NCBI RefSeq assembly: GCF_018129085.1
Contig: NZ_JAAGBB010000044.1
Location: 1 to 50,086, forward strand
Direction of reading: 5' to 3'
DNA: 50,086 nt
Origin: Plastoroseomonas hellenica
GTDB taxonomy: Bacteria; Pseudomonadota; Alphaproteobacteria; Acetobacterales; Acetobacteraceae
Shown: in pieces, positions 31,571 to 40,274 of the stretch
Position numbering within the stretch: position 1 is the first letter of the stretch
How the letters are laid out: every line of letters begins with the position of its first letter
Notes under the pieces: model-generated
Databases searched by the model: none
What the model was told of the DNA's origin: nothing
What the model saw: only the letters and a program-made list of their open reading frames with translations
Translations under genes and position numbers: made by a program

Positions 31571-34500
31571 TCAGACCGAAAAATACTTCGCGCGGGGATG
31601 GTGCAGCACGATGGCGCTGGTCGACTGTTCCGGATGGAGCTGCCACTCGTCCGAGATGCTGACCCCGATCCGCTCCGCGCCCAGCAGCCGCAGCAGCGGC
31701 ACCTGGTCCTCGAGCCGCGGGCAGGCGGGATAGCCGAAGGAATAGCGGCCGCCGCGGTAGCCTTGGCTCAACATCTTGTCCATGTCGCGATCGTCCTCCT
31801 GGGCGAAGCCCCATTCGGCGCGGATGCGCTTGTGGACGTATTCGGCCATCGCCTCCGCCATCTCGACCGAGAGGCCGTGCAGGTAGAGGTAGTCCTGGTA
31901 GCGGTTGTCCTCGAACCAGTCGCGCGCGATGTCCGACGCCTTCTGGCCGACCGTCACGATCTGCAGCCCGATCACGTCCCGCGCCGCCGGCCCGTCGGCG
32001 ATGTCGCGCACGAAATCGGCGATGCACTCGCCATCTTCCTTGGGCTGGCGGGGCAGGGTGAAGCGCGTCGCCTCGGTGACGCCATCCTCCTCGAACAGGA
32101 TCAGGTCGTTGCCCTGGCCGGCGCATTTCCAATAGCCGTAGATCGCCTGCGGCCGCAGGATGTTGTCCGCCTCGGCGATCGCCAGCATGCGCTTCAGCAC
32201 CGGCCGCAGCTCCTGCTTCGCCCAGCCGAGGAAATCATCCAGCGACCGGCCCTGCTTCCGGAAGCCCCATTGGAACTGATAGAGGCTGCGCTCGTTGATG
32301 AAGGGGATGATCGCCTTCGGCGCCGCCTCGATCACGCGGGCGCCCCAGAAGGGCGGCGCCGGCACCTGGCTTTCGGCAGCGACCCGGTGGCGCCGCGTCT
32401 GCGCGTAGTTCACGTCCACGGGGGCGAAGCCGCGCGGATCGGCGGTGCCGAGCGTGCGCTTGGTGTTGCTGGACTTGCCGACGCGCTTGGCCTGCAGCGC
32501 GGCCAGGTAGTCGTCGAAGCCGTTGCCCATCACCCGGTCCATCAGATGCAGGCCATCGAAGGCATCCCGCGCATAGGCGACGCGGCCCGAGGCATAGGCC
32601 TTCACGCAGTCGTCCTCGACATAGTTGCGCGTCAGCGCGGCGCCGCCGAGCATGATCGGGAGGTCGACGCCCTGGCGGGACATCTCCTCCAGGTTTTCGC
32701 GCATCACCACGGTCGATTTCACCAGCAACCCGCTCATGCCGATGGCATGCGCGCGATGTTCCTTCGCCGCCGTCACCATGTCGGCGAGCGGCACCTTGAT
32801 GCCGAGATTGACGACCTTGTAGCCGTTGTTGGTCAGGATGATGTCGACCAGGTTCTTGCCGATGTCGTGCACGTCGCCCTTCACGGTCGCCAGCACGATG
32901 GTGCCCTTCTCCTGGCCCTCCACCTTCTCCATGAAGGGTTCCAGATAGGCGACGGCGGCCTTCATCGTCTCGGCGCTCTGCAGCACGAAGGGGAGCTGCA
33001 TCTTGCCGGCGCCGAACAGCTCGCCCACCACCTTCATGCCGTCGAGCAGCACGTCGTTGATGATGGTGAGCGGCGCCACGCCCTGGTCCAGCGCCACCTG
33101 CAATTCCTCGCCCAGGCCCTTGCGGTCGCCATCGACGATGCGATCCTTGAGGCGTCCCTCGACGGTCGCGGCCTTCACCTTCGCGACATTGTCCGCCGCC
33201 TTGCGGCCGGAGAAGATCTCCAGCAGCTTCTGCAGCGGGTCATAGCCTTCGGCGCGGCGGTCGAAGATCAGGTCCTCGGCGACGCGCACCTCCGCCTCCG
33301 GGATCTGGTGCAGCGGCTTGATCTTGCTGACATGCACGATGGCGCCGGTCATGCCGGCCTTCACCGCGAGGTCGAGGAAGACGCTGTTCAGCACATGCCG
33401 TGCCGCGGGGTTCAGGCCGAAGGAGATGTTGGACAGGCCGAGGATGATCTGGATGTCCGGGAATTCCTCCCGGATCATGCGGATCCCCTCCAGCGTCCAG
33501 AGGCCGAGCTTGCGATCGTCCTCATTGCCGGTGGCGATGGTGAAGGTCAGCGGATCGATCATCAGGTCGCTCTGCGGCAACCCGTGCTTCGTGCAGGCGA
33601 AATCGACCAGGCGGCGCGCGATGCGCAGCTTGTCCTCGGCGGTCTTCGCCATGCCGACCTCGTCGATGGTCAGGGCGATGACCGCGGCGCCGAATTTCTT
33701 CGCGAGGATCATGCGGTCCTGCGCGGCCTTCTCGCCTTCCTCGAAATTGATCGAGTTGATGATCGGCTTGCCGCCATGCAGCTTCAGCGCCGCCTCGATG
33801 ATCGGCGTCTCGGTGCTGTCGATCACCAGCGGCGCGTTCACGCTGCTGGTGAAGCGGGTGATCACCTCGCTCATCTCGACCAGCTCGTTGCGGCCGACGA
33901 AGGCGGTGCAGATGTCGAGGCTGTTGGAGCCTTCGCCCACCTGCTCGCGCCCCATCGCGACGCAGCCATCCCAGTCGCCGGCGGCCTGCCGTTCCCGCCA
34001 CGCCTTGGAGCCGTTGGCATTGCAGCGCTCGCCGATCGAGAAGTAGCTGTTCTCCTGGCGCAGCCCCGTCGCGCCATAGAGGCTGGAAACCGAAGGCACC
34101 CAGATCGGCTTCCGCGCGACCGGCGCCGGGCGGTAGCCGCCGCGCTTCCTCAGCATCGCATCCAGCGCCTGGATATGCGGGGTCGAGGTGCCGCAGCAGC
34201 CGCCGATCAGGTTCAGCCCGTCCTCGGCGACGAAGCGCTCCATCCAGCTCGCCAGTTCCTCGGCGCCGAGCGGGTAATGCGTGTGGCCGTCGACCAGCTC
34301 CGGCAGGCCGGCATTCGGCTGGCAGGACAGCAGGCCGGGCCAGTTCTGCGATAGCCAGCGCACATGCTCCGCCATCTCCTGCGGGCCGGTCGCGCAATTG
34401 AGCCCCATCAGCGGCACGTCGAGCGCATGCACCACCGTCGCCGCGGCCGCGATGTCGGGCCCGACCAGCAAGGTGCCGGTGGTCTCTACCGTCACCTGCA

Positions 34501-35065
34501 CGAAGATCGGAATGTCGGAATTCGCCGCCTTGCGCGCGATCTTGGCGGCGTTCACCGCGGCCTTGATGAACAGCGTGTCCTGATTGGTCTCGGTGAGGAT
34601 CGCATCGGCGCCGCCGGCGATCAGGCCGCGGCATTGCTCGACCAGCGCCGCCTCCAGCGCGTCATAGGCGATGTTGCCGAGGCTCGGCAGCTTGGTGCCC
34701 GGGCCGATATCGCCGATCACCCAGCGGTGGCGGCCATCGGCGAATGTCTCCGCCGCTTCCCGCGCCAGCTCGACCGACAGCTTGTTGATCTCGAAGGCGC
34801 GGTCCTCGAGCTCGAACTCGCCGAGGGTGACCGGGCTGCCGCCGAAGCTGTTGGTCAGGACCATGTCGGCGCCGGCCTCGTAGTAGCCGCGATGGATCTC
34901 GCGCACGAGGTCGGGGCGGGAGAGGTTCAGCACCTCGGTGCAGTTCTCCTTGCCCCAGTAGTCGCGCTCGACATCGAGGGTAAGCGCCTGCACGCGGCTG
35001 CCCATGCCGCCGTCGCAGAGCAGCACCTGGTCGCGGAGCGCGTCGAGAAGATGGGGACGGGACAT
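31571..35065 (-). CDS. metH: Cobalamin-dependent methionine synthase
   Basis: 1164 residues with all four MetH modules. Homocysteine-binding domain: 'GGMGSR...', zinc ligands in 'GLNCATG' and 'GGCCGTS'. Pterin-binding domain: from 'IGERCNANGSKAW', about 345-620. Cap and B12 domain: 'DVHDIGKN' with the cobalt-ligating H733. C-terminal AdoMet reactivation domain: 'RPQAIYGYWKC...', 'YRGGRYSFGYPACPRLEDQ'. It methylates homocysteine with methyl-tetrahydrofolate. The ATG at 35065 is preferred over a TTG nine bases upstream. It is directly downstream of an ArsR-methyltransferase regulator (12-base gap), so probably SAH/SAM-controlled. Confidence 0.97.
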   Translation of the reverse strand: MSRPHLLDALRDQVLLCDGGMGSRVQALTLDVERDYWGKENCTEVLNLSRPDLVREIHRGYYEAGADMVLTNSFGGSPVTLGEFELEDRAFEINKLSVELAREAAETFADGRHRWVIGDIGPGTKLPSLGNIAYDALEAALVEQCRGLIAGGADAILTETNQDTLFIKAAVNAAKIARKAANSDIPIFVQVTVETTGTLLVGPDIAAAATVVHALDVPLMGLNCATGPQEMAEHVRWLSQNWPGLLSCQPNAGLPELVDGHTHYPLGAEELASWMERFVAEDGLNLIGGCCGTSTPHIQALDAMLRKRGGYRPAPVARKPIWVPSVSSLYGATGLRQENSYFSIGERCNANGSKAWRERQAAGDWDGCVAMGREQVGEGSNSLDICTAFVGRNELVEMSEVITRFTSSVNAPLVIDSTETPIIEAALKLHGGKPIINSINFEEGEKAAQDRMILAKKFGAAVIALTIDEVGMAKTAEDKLRIARRLVDFACTKHGLPQSDLMIDPLTFTIATGNEDDRKLGLWTLEGIRMIREEFPDIQIILGLSNISFGLNPAARHVLNSVFLDLAVKAGMTGAIVHVSKIKPLHQIPEAEVRVAEDLIFDRRAEGYDPLQKLLEIFSGRKAADNVAKVKAATVEGRLKDRIVDGDRKGLGEELQVALDQGVAPLTIINDVLLDGMKVVGELFGAGKMQLPFVLQSAETMKAAVAYLEPFMEKVEGQEKGTIVLATVKGDVHDIGKNLVDIILTNNGYKVVNLGIKVPLADMVTAAKEHRAHAIGMSGLLVKSTVVMRENLEEMSRQGVDLPIMLGGAALTRNYVEDDCVKAYASGRVAYARDAFDGLHLMDRVMGNGFDDYLAALQAKRVGKSSNTKRTLGTADPRGFAPVDVNYAQTRRHRVAAESQVPAPPFWGARVIEAAPKAIIPFINERSLYQFQWGFRKQGRSLDDFLGWAKQELRPVLKRMLAIAEADNILRPQAIYGYWKCAGQGNDLILFEEDGVTEATRFTLPRQPKEDGECIADFVRDIADGPAARDVIGLQIVTVGQKASDIARDWFEDNRYQDYLYLHGLSVEMAEAMAEYVHKRIRAEWGFAQEDDRDMDKMLSQGYRGGRYSFGYPACPRLEDQVPLLRLLGAERIGVSISDEWQLHPEQSTSAIVLHHPRAKYFSV

Positions 35066-35077
35066 GCGGGACAACTT

Positions 35078-36007
35078 TCAGGCGGAATGGGCGTGATGAT
35101 CGGCGCGCTGCTCGGCGCACCAGAGGCGGAGCGGGCCGAGGCCGCGCGGCTGCAGCGGCACCAGGCCGGCGGCGCCGAACCAGCCGTTCAGCTCGGCGTC
35201 GTCGAAGCCGGGCCAGCGATGCGCGAAGCGGGTCAGCAGCTCGCCGCGCTCATGCGGCGCGAGGTCGAGCAGCAGCAGGTGCCCGCCGGGCTTCAGCACC
35301 CGCGCGGCCTCGGCCAGCGCGGCGGCAGGATCCTCCGCGTAGTGCAGCACCATCTGCAAGGTCACCACGTCGAAACCCGCGTCCGCCAGCGGCAGGCGGT
35401 ACATGTCGGCCTGGCGCACCGCGCAATGCGCGAGTCCCTTCTCGGCAAGGCGGGTGCGGGCCAGCGCCAGCATGTCGCGGGAGGCATCGACGCCGAGCGC
35501 CTGGGCGACGCGCGGCGCCACCAGCTCCAGCAGCCGCCCGGTGCCGCAACCGATATCGAGCAGCTTCGCCCCTGGCCGCTCCGGCAGGGCAGCGAGCAGC
35601 GCCGCCTCGACGGGGGCGGCGGGGATGTCGAGCGCCCGCAGCTCGTCCCAATCCGCGCCATGGCGGCGGAAGCTCTCGGACGCCTCCCGGGCGCGCTCGG
35701 CGGCGACGCGCGCCGCGGCACGGCGATCGGCCGCGAGCAGCGCATCCTCTTCCGGGATCCGGGCCAGGACCAGCCGCGCCAGCTCGGCGCCGCCCGGTAC
35801 CTGGAACCAGGCATTGGCGCCTTCCGGCGTGCGGACCAGCAGCCCGGCCTCGGTCAGCAGCTTGAGATGCCGCGACAGCCGGGGCTGGGACTGGCCGAGG
35901 ATCGCCACCAGATCGGAGACGCACCAGGCGCCCCGGGCGCAAAGGGCCAGCAGCCGCAGCCGCGTCGGCTCGGCCGCGGCGCGGAGCTGGGTGAGAAGCT
36001 CTTCCAT
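35078..36007 (-). CDS. ArsR-type regulator fused to SAM-dependent methyltransferase (SahR-like)
   Basis: 309 residues. ArsR winged HTH at about 1-75 ('QPRLSRHLKLLTEAGLL' is the recognition region). The metal motif ELCVCDL of arsenic and cadmium sensors is absent (AWCVSDL), so it is not a metal sensor. A class I methyltransferase domain follows: 'LLDIGCGTGRLLEL' at 149-162, then 'QADMYRLPLADAGFDVVTLQMVLHY'. This fusion next to methionine-cycle genes matches SahR, an S-adenosylhomocysteine-responsive regulator known from Proteobacteria. It is upstream of and co-directional with metH. A double inverted repeat lies in front of its start. The name is by analogy. Confidence 0.82.
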   Translation of the reverse strand: MEELLTQLRAAAEPTRLRLLALCARGAWCVSDLVAILGQSQPRLSRHLKLLTEAGLLVRTPEGANAWFQVPGGAELARLVLARIPEEDALLAADRRAAARVAAERAREASESFRRHGADWDELRALDIPAAPVEAALLAALPERPGAKLLDIGCGTGRLLELVAPRVAQALGVDASRDMLALARTRLAEKGLAHCAVRQADMYRLPLADAGFDVVTLQMVLHYAEDPAAALAEAARVLKPGGHLLLLDLAPHERGELLTRFAHRWPGFDDAELNGWFGAAGLVPLQPRGLGPLRLWCAEQRADHHAHSA

Positions 36008-36016
36008 GGTGGACTT

Positions 36017-36046
36017 GATATGGACATAAACATATCCTTATGTCCA
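36017..36046. promoter_or_regulatory. Interleaved inverted repeats between sahR-like gene and CxCC gene
   Basis: TGGACATAA (36021-36029) is repeated inverted at 36038-36046 with an 8-base spacer. Interleaved with it, GATATG (36017-36022) pairs with CATATC (36031-36036). The site is AT-rich against a GC-rich background and lies between divergent starts. It covers the first possible ATG (36040) of the rightward gene. This is a good candidate operator for the ArsR-type regulator controlling itself and metH. Confidence 0.68.
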
Positions 36047-36369
36047 GTGCCATGGCCTGGACCCTCGACGCCCGCATCCCCGTCCATCTGATCGCCCCCG
36101 GCGACGCCGTGCCGGAGGGGGCGGCCTTGCTCGCCGAAGGCGCGGATTTCGCGGTCCCGGCATCCGGCCATGCGATCGGCTGCGCCTGTTGCCTGCCGCG
36201 CAGCCCGGCGGCCCCGGCCTTCGACCGGCTGTTCCTGGCCCGGGTGAAGGGCGAGCGCAGCTTTACCAGCGTCGCCGCGCGGGCGGAGACAGCGGACGGC
36301 GCCGACGCGATCCGCTGGGCGCTCGATCACGATCCCGTCGTCAGCAGCCGTTTCCGGCTCCCCGCCTGA
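36040..36369 (+). CDS. Small CxCC-motif protein of unknown function
   Basis: 109 residues (105 from ATG 36052). No signal peptide or membrane segment. The only striking feature is 'GCACCLPRSP' with C48, C50 and C51, a compact thiol group likely to bind a metal. The C-terminal half ('DRLFLARVKGERSFTSV...ALDHDPVVSSRFRL') looks like a folded conserved domain. No ribosome binding site precedes either ATG, so translation may be leaderless. It shares the operator-like region with the sahR-like gene, so it may belong to the same sulfur or methyl regulon. Function unknown. Confidence 0.7.
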   Translation: MSSAMAWTLDARIPVHLIAPGDAVPEGAALLAEGADFAVPASGHAIGCACCLPRSPAAPAFDRLFLARVKGERSFTSVAARAETADGADAIRWALDHDPVVSSRFRLPA

Positions 36370-36487
36370 TCCGCATCCGACCACCATTATCCCGTGGTGA
36401 GACGATTCTCCGCTAGTGAGGGGCGTGGCCTCTGCGCTCTCGCCTCATTGCTTTGCATTTCGATCCTTTCCGCGACATCAAGGTCCC

Positions 36488-36874
36488 ATGCGCAGCGTGC
36501 CCGCAGCGTTGGCCGTCCTGCTTCTGCCGGCTTCGGCAGGGGCGGATTGCGGCCTGCCGGAGCCGCGGCGCAGTTTTTCGAACGGGACCGTGTGGCTCTG
36601 CGAGGCCATCGACTGGCCTGCCGGCGATACGCTCACGCTCCGCTGCGACAATAACGGCATTCATCGCGTACGGGTCCGTGGGACCGGCGAACGGGTTCGC
36701 GGCCATCAGGGCACCGAGGCGCTTCGCCGTCGAACCCAAGGCATCGATCTGACAGTCCTGCCGCGCCATCGTGCACGCGATCTCGTCGTGGCGGACGTCC
36801 TCGACGGCGCGATCAACATCGGCGAGGCCCTGTCGGGCGGCGGCGTACTGCGCGCCGCCTGTGCCACGCGTTAG
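36488..36874 (+). CDS. Small secreted protein, possibly a degenerate nuclease (SNase-like) fold
   Basis: 128 residues with a clear signal peptide (1-19, cut before DCGLPEP). The mature part, about 109 residues, ends in 'RARDLVVADVLDGAINIGEALSGGGVLRAA', which resembles the last strand-helix of staphylococcal-nuclease-like proteins (GRLLA-V-DGxDVGxxLVxxG). The usual catalytic Arg and Glu positions cannot be assigned with confidence. Four Cys in the mature part could form disulfides. The in-frame ATG 36416 would bury the signal and is rejected. Alternatively it is simply an unknown periplasmic protein. Confidence 0.5.
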   Translation: MRSVPAALAVLLLPASAGADCGLPEPRRSFSNGTVWLCEAIDWPAGDTLTLRCDNNGIHRVRVRGTGERVRGHQGTEALRRRTQGIDLTVLPRHRARDLVVADVLDGAINIGEALSGGGVLRAACATR

Positions 36875-36908
36875 GTGTTTAGTCCCGGCACCGCGCGTCT
36901 GAGGGGCA

Positions 36909-38236
36909 TCAATCCACGAGTGCGGCATAGACCAGCGTCTGGATCAGCCGGCGGTGCATCGGCCGCTCCACGCTCGGCGCCTGGCTCATGAAGACGCCGA
37001 CCAGCTCCGCCTTCGGATCCACCCAGAATAGGTGCCGCCATAGCCGGCCCACATGTATTGCCCGGCATTGCCGGGCACCCCGGCCACGCCATCGGCGAGC
37101 CGCACCGCGAAGCCAAGCCCGAAGCCATAGCCCGGCGTCCCGAGCGCGCCCGGCGGCGCCGGCACGTTGAGGCCCGCGAGGTGGTCGCTCGTCATCAGCC
37201 GCACCGTTGCGGGCGAGAGGATGCGCTGCCCGTCCAGCACGCCGCCATTGGCCAGCATCTGCAGGAAACGGAGGTAGTCCGCGGCGGTCGAGATCGCGCC
37301 GGCGCCGCCTGAAGCATTCCCAGGCGGGCGGCTGACGTCGAGCATGGCGACCGGCGCATTGTCGCGCGCCCAATCGGTGCCGAGATGCGCGGCGAGCCGC
37401 GGCGCTTGCCCCTCCCGCAGCGCGAAGCCGGTGTCGCGCATGCCGAGCGGGCGGAACAGCCGCTCCTCCAGGAAGGCTTCCAACCGCTGGCCGGAGACCG
37501 CCTCGACCACCCGCCCCAGCACGTCGGTCGAAAGCGAGTATTCAAAGGTGGTCCCCGGCTGGTGCATCAGCGGCACCTGCGCCAGGCGTTGCACGAATTC
37601 CGCCGGGCTCATGGCGCGGCTGTCGTATTCGGCGCCGCCCACGGTCAGGAAGCCGCGCTGGACCAGCGCGTCCCGCACCGGCTGCACGCCGGTGGTCTCA
37701 GGATAGGTGAGGCCGGAGGTGTGGCGCAACAGGTCCTGGACGGTCATCTGGCGCTGCTGCGGTAGGGCTTGGTAGGTGACGCGGCCGAGCGCGAGGTTGG
37801 CGGTCGGCGTCGCCACCTGCAGCCGGTCGAAGCCGGGCAGGTGGCGGCCGACCGGGTCGGTCAGATGCAGCCGCCCTTCCTCGACCAGGATCATCGCCGC
37901 GACCGAGGTGAAGGGCTTCGTCATCGAATAGATGCGGAAGACGGAATCGAGCGCGATCGGCACATTCGCGGCCTTGTCGCGGAAGCCGATCGCATCCCAA
38001 TGCGCGAGGCGCCCGCGGCGGGCAACCATGACGACGGCGCCGGGCAGGCGGTTCTCCGCCACCTCGCGCTCGATCGCCGGGCGGATGCGGCCGAGGCGGT
38101 CGGGATCGAAGCCCGCCTCGCGGGCCTGCGCGACCGGCAGCGGTGGGCGCTGCGGCTCCTGTGCGTAAGCGGCCGGTTGCGGAAGTGCGAGCGCCGCGAG
38201 CAGCGGCGCCGCGGCCAGAAGGGCGCGACGGTGCAT
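36909..38236 (-). pseudogene. Beta-lactamase-like serine hydrolase, frameshifted near the 3' end
   Basis: The first 403 codons read as a class C beta-lactamase-like serine hydrolase (PF00144) with signal peptide (1-25), the SxxK nucleophile in 'IYSMTKPFTSV', and the second motif 'YSLSTDVLGRVVE'. After 'YMWAGYGGTY' the frame runs into an unrelated tail and stops at 36986. The expected ending, 'FWVDPKAELVGVFMSQAP...LVYAALVD', is present in the -1-shifted frame and stops at 36909. One missing A at about 37027-37028 (plus strand) explains it. The length, 1328 bases, is one short of a multiple of three. Either a recent mutation or a sequence error. Family role: secreted peptidase or esterase. Confidence 0.8.
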
Positions 38237-38249
38237 GGCGTGTTTCTCT

Positions 38250-38279
38250 CCCTCACGCGGCCCTGCGGCCGCGTGAGGG
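38250..38279. terminator. 13-bp perfect hairpin upstream of the serine hydrolase gene
   Basis: CCCTCACGCGGCC (38250-38262) pairs with 38267-38279 around CTGC. It starts 14 bases upstream of the hydrolase start (38236) and lies 66 bases after the 48-residue ORF stop (38346). It is most simply the terminator of the acetyltransferase/small-ORF unit; it would also form in the hydrolase 5' leader. Confidence 0.6.
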
Positions 38280-38345
38280 CGAGACTATGCCGTGGGGCGC
38301 GCCGCCGGGAAGCGCTCTCTCCGCCGCCGCGCGCAGCAGGACGCC

Positions 38346-38492
38346 TCAGAAGATGCCGAGGTCGTCCGGGTTGAAGCCCGCGGTCTTCAAATGCGCCTTG
38401 AAGCTCTGCGCCTGGGCGGCGAAGGCGCCGAGCGCCCCGAAGAAGCCGCCCACGCCGCCGGCCGGCATCGTCGCGGCAGTCGGGGCGGTCAA
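38346..38492 (-). CDS. 48-residue small protein coupled to the acetyltransferase gene
   Basis: A TTG at 38490-38492 overlaps the acetyltransferase stop (TTGA), giving a 48-residue reading frame; an internal ATG gives 40 residues. The protein has a Gly/Ala-rich hydrophobic stretch (GGVGGFFGALGAFAAQAQ) and then a polar end, 'FKAHLKTAGFNPDDLGIF'. The upstream sequence GAGAAGG inside the acetyltransferase gene could serve as ribosome binding site. No family recognised. It could form an amphipathic or membrane-associated helix. Support: exact start/stop overlap and a plausible composition; no homology evidence is available here. Confidence 0.5.
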   Translation of the reverse strand: MTAPTAATMPAGGVGGFFGALGAFAAQAQSFKAHLKTAGFNPDDLGIF

Positions 38493-39010
38493 TCCGGCAG
38501 CGCCTTCTCGCCCGGCCCCAGCGCCCGCTGCATCTGCACCACATCCAGCCAGCGGCCGAATTTCAGCCCGGCGGCGCGCAGCACGCCGACCTGCCGGAAG
38601 CCGAGCGACAGGTGCAGCCCGATCGAGCCGGTGTTCTCGCTGTCGCCGATCACCGCGATCATCTGCCGGAAGCCCTGCGCCTCCGCGCGCTGGACGAGGG
38701 CCGCGACCAGCGCCTTGCCGACGCCCTGGCCGCGCACATCCTCCCGCACATAGATCGAATCCTCCGCCGTGAAGCGATAGGCGGAGCGGTCGCGGAACTG
38801 TGCGTAATAGCCAAAGCCGGCAACAGCGCCGTCATCGCCTTCCGCCACCAGCCAAGCGGAGCCCGCGTCCTGCACCTTCGCGATGCGCGCGGCCATGTCG
38901 GCCTCGTCCGGCGGCTCCTCCTCGAAGGTGCCGGCGCCGTGCAGGACATGATGGGCATAGATCGCGGTGATCGCCGACAGGTCGGCTTGCGTCGCGTCGC
39001 GGATGATCAT
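38489..39010 (-). CDS. GNAT acetyltransferase, phosphinothricin/methionine sulfoximine type
   Basis: 173 residues. GNAT fold with acetyl-CoA loop 'VREDVRGQGVGKALV' (about 88-102). The C-terminal block 'QMIAVIGDSENTGSIGLHLSLGFRQVGVLRAAGLKFGRWLDVVQMQRALG' is diagnostic of the phosphinothricin N-acetyltransferase/MddA family. It acetylates the amino group of glutamate-analogue toxins such as methionine sulfoximine. It follows the amidase gene by 9 bases and overlaps the small ORF downstream. The exact substrate is not certain. Confidence 0.88.
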   Translation of the reverse strand: MIIRDATQADLSAITAIYAHHVLHGAGTFEEEPPDEADMAARIAKVQDAGSAWLVAEGDDGAVAGFGYYAQFRDRSAYRFTAEDSIYVREDVRGQGVGKALVAALVQRAEAQGFRQMIAVIGDSENTGSIGLHLSLGFRQVGVLRAAGLKFGRWLDVVQMQRALGPGEKALPD

Positions 39011-39019
39011 GGACGATCC

Positions 39020-40201
39020 TCAGAGGCCAAGTTCGCCGGCCAGAATTTCGGCCAGCGCCAGCAGGGCGCGATCGCGCCCCGGGGCCGCGACCAGGGAGAT
39101 GCCGACCGGCGCACCATCGACACGTCCGGCCGGGATGGTCACTTCACAAAGTCCCGCGAGGCCCGCGATCGCCGTGACCCCCATGGTCCGCTCGCGCACC
39201 GCGTTCTGCTCCGCCTGGGTCGCGGTCAGCAACGGCGCCGCGGCCGGCGAGGTCGGGTAGATCGCGACCGCGCCGCCGCCGAGCAGCCCGTGCAGCCGCG
39301 CCTGCGCCAGCTTGCGGAAGGCGCGGCCGGCCGCCGCCTTGGCCGGCTCCATCCCCTTGGCGGCCGCGAAGCGCTCGCCGACGCCGGGGCCGAATTCGGG
39401 CCGCGTCGCCTCGACCCAGGCGCCGAGCGTCGCCCAGGCCTCCTCGGCCTGCGCGCAGCGGAAACTCTCGTAGAAGACATGCAGCCCCTCGGGTGCCAGC
39501 CCGACCGGCAGCGCCGGACCGAGCAGGGCCTCCGCCGCGTGCAGCGCCGGCTTCAGCGCTTCCGCGGTCTGGGGCGTGGCATTGGTCCAGGCCTCGCTGA
39601 CCTGCAGCAGCGGCCCGAGTGGCGCCTCACTGCCCGGCGGCAGCAGCACCTCGCCCACACCGCGCAGCACGGCCGCCTTGGTCGCGAACCAGCCGGCGGC
39701 GTCGAAGGAGGGGCCGAGCGGGCAGGCACCCGCCAAGCTCACGGCCCCCCAGGTCGGGCGGATGCCGAAGACGCCGCAATAGCTGGCGGGGATACGCACC
39801 GAGCCGCCGGTGTCCGAACCCATCGCGAAATCCACCAGCCGCGCCGAGACCGCGGCGGCCGACCCGCAGGAGGAGCCGCCGGGGAAGCGGTCCGGCGCCG
39901 CCGGATTGATCGGCGTGCCGTGCCAGAGATTCTCGCCGGTCAGGCCATAGGCGAGTTCCACGGTCTTGGTCTTGCCGACCAGATCCGCCCCCGCCTGAAG
40001 CAATGCGGTCACCGCGACCGCCGTCGACCCCGGCACCGGCTGGGTCCGCGCCCAGTCCGGACTGCCATAGGTCGTCGGCCAGCCCGCGAGGTCGTAAAGG
40101 TCCTTGATCGCGAAGGAGAGGCCGGCCAGTGGCCCTTGCCCGACGCCCGCCACCGCCGCGCGCTGGCCGGGGACGAAGGCGCCGACGGTGTCTTCCTGCA
40201 T
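39020..40201 (-). CDS. Amidase signature family enzyme
   Basis: 393 residues from the ATG giving MQEDTVGAF. The Ser-cisSer-Lys triad is readable: K33 in 'FAIKDLYD', S110 in 'FPGGSSCGSA' and S134 in 'SDTGGSVRIPAS' (PF01425). It is a little shorter than most amidases (about 450-480). Cytoplasmic hydrolase of carboxylic amides; the substrate is unknown. It is divergent from the DUF1194 gene and just upstream of the acetyltransferase. Confidence 0.9.
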   Translation of the reverse strand: MQEDTVGAFVPGQRAAVAGVGQGPLAGLSFAIKDLYDLAGWPTTYGSPDWARTQPVPGSTAVAVTALLQAGADLVGKTKTVELAYGLTGENLWHGTPINPAAPDRFPGGSSCGSAAAVSARLVDFAMGSDTGGSVRIPASYCGVFGIRPTWGAVSLAGACPLGPSFDAAGWFATKAAVLRGVGEVLLPPGSEAPLGPLLQVSEAWTNATPQTAEALKPALHAAEALLGPALPVGLAPEGLHVFYESFRCAQAEEAWATLGAWVEATRPEFGPGVGERFAAAKGMEPAKAAAGRAFRKLAQARLHGLLGGGAVAIYPTSPAAAPLLTATQAEQNAVRERTMGVTAIAGLAGLCEVTIPAGRVDGAPVGISLVAAPGRDRALLALAEILAGELGL

Positions 40202-40274
40202 TGCTCGCTCCTTGCCTGGCACGACGTTGCGACGCGGCCGCGCCCCTGGCAACCGGCTGTGCGACACTCCCCGC

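Noticed and set aside
31598-34354. A 918-codon open frame on the plus strand, antisense to metH
   Set aside because: It mirrors the codon bias of metH in a high-GC genome; it has no family-like motif, and every MetH domain is intact on the other strand.
36008-36039. Riboswitch in front of the regulator-metH unit
   Set aside because: Only 32-44 bases separate the divergent starts, and the inverted repeats fit a protein operator better.
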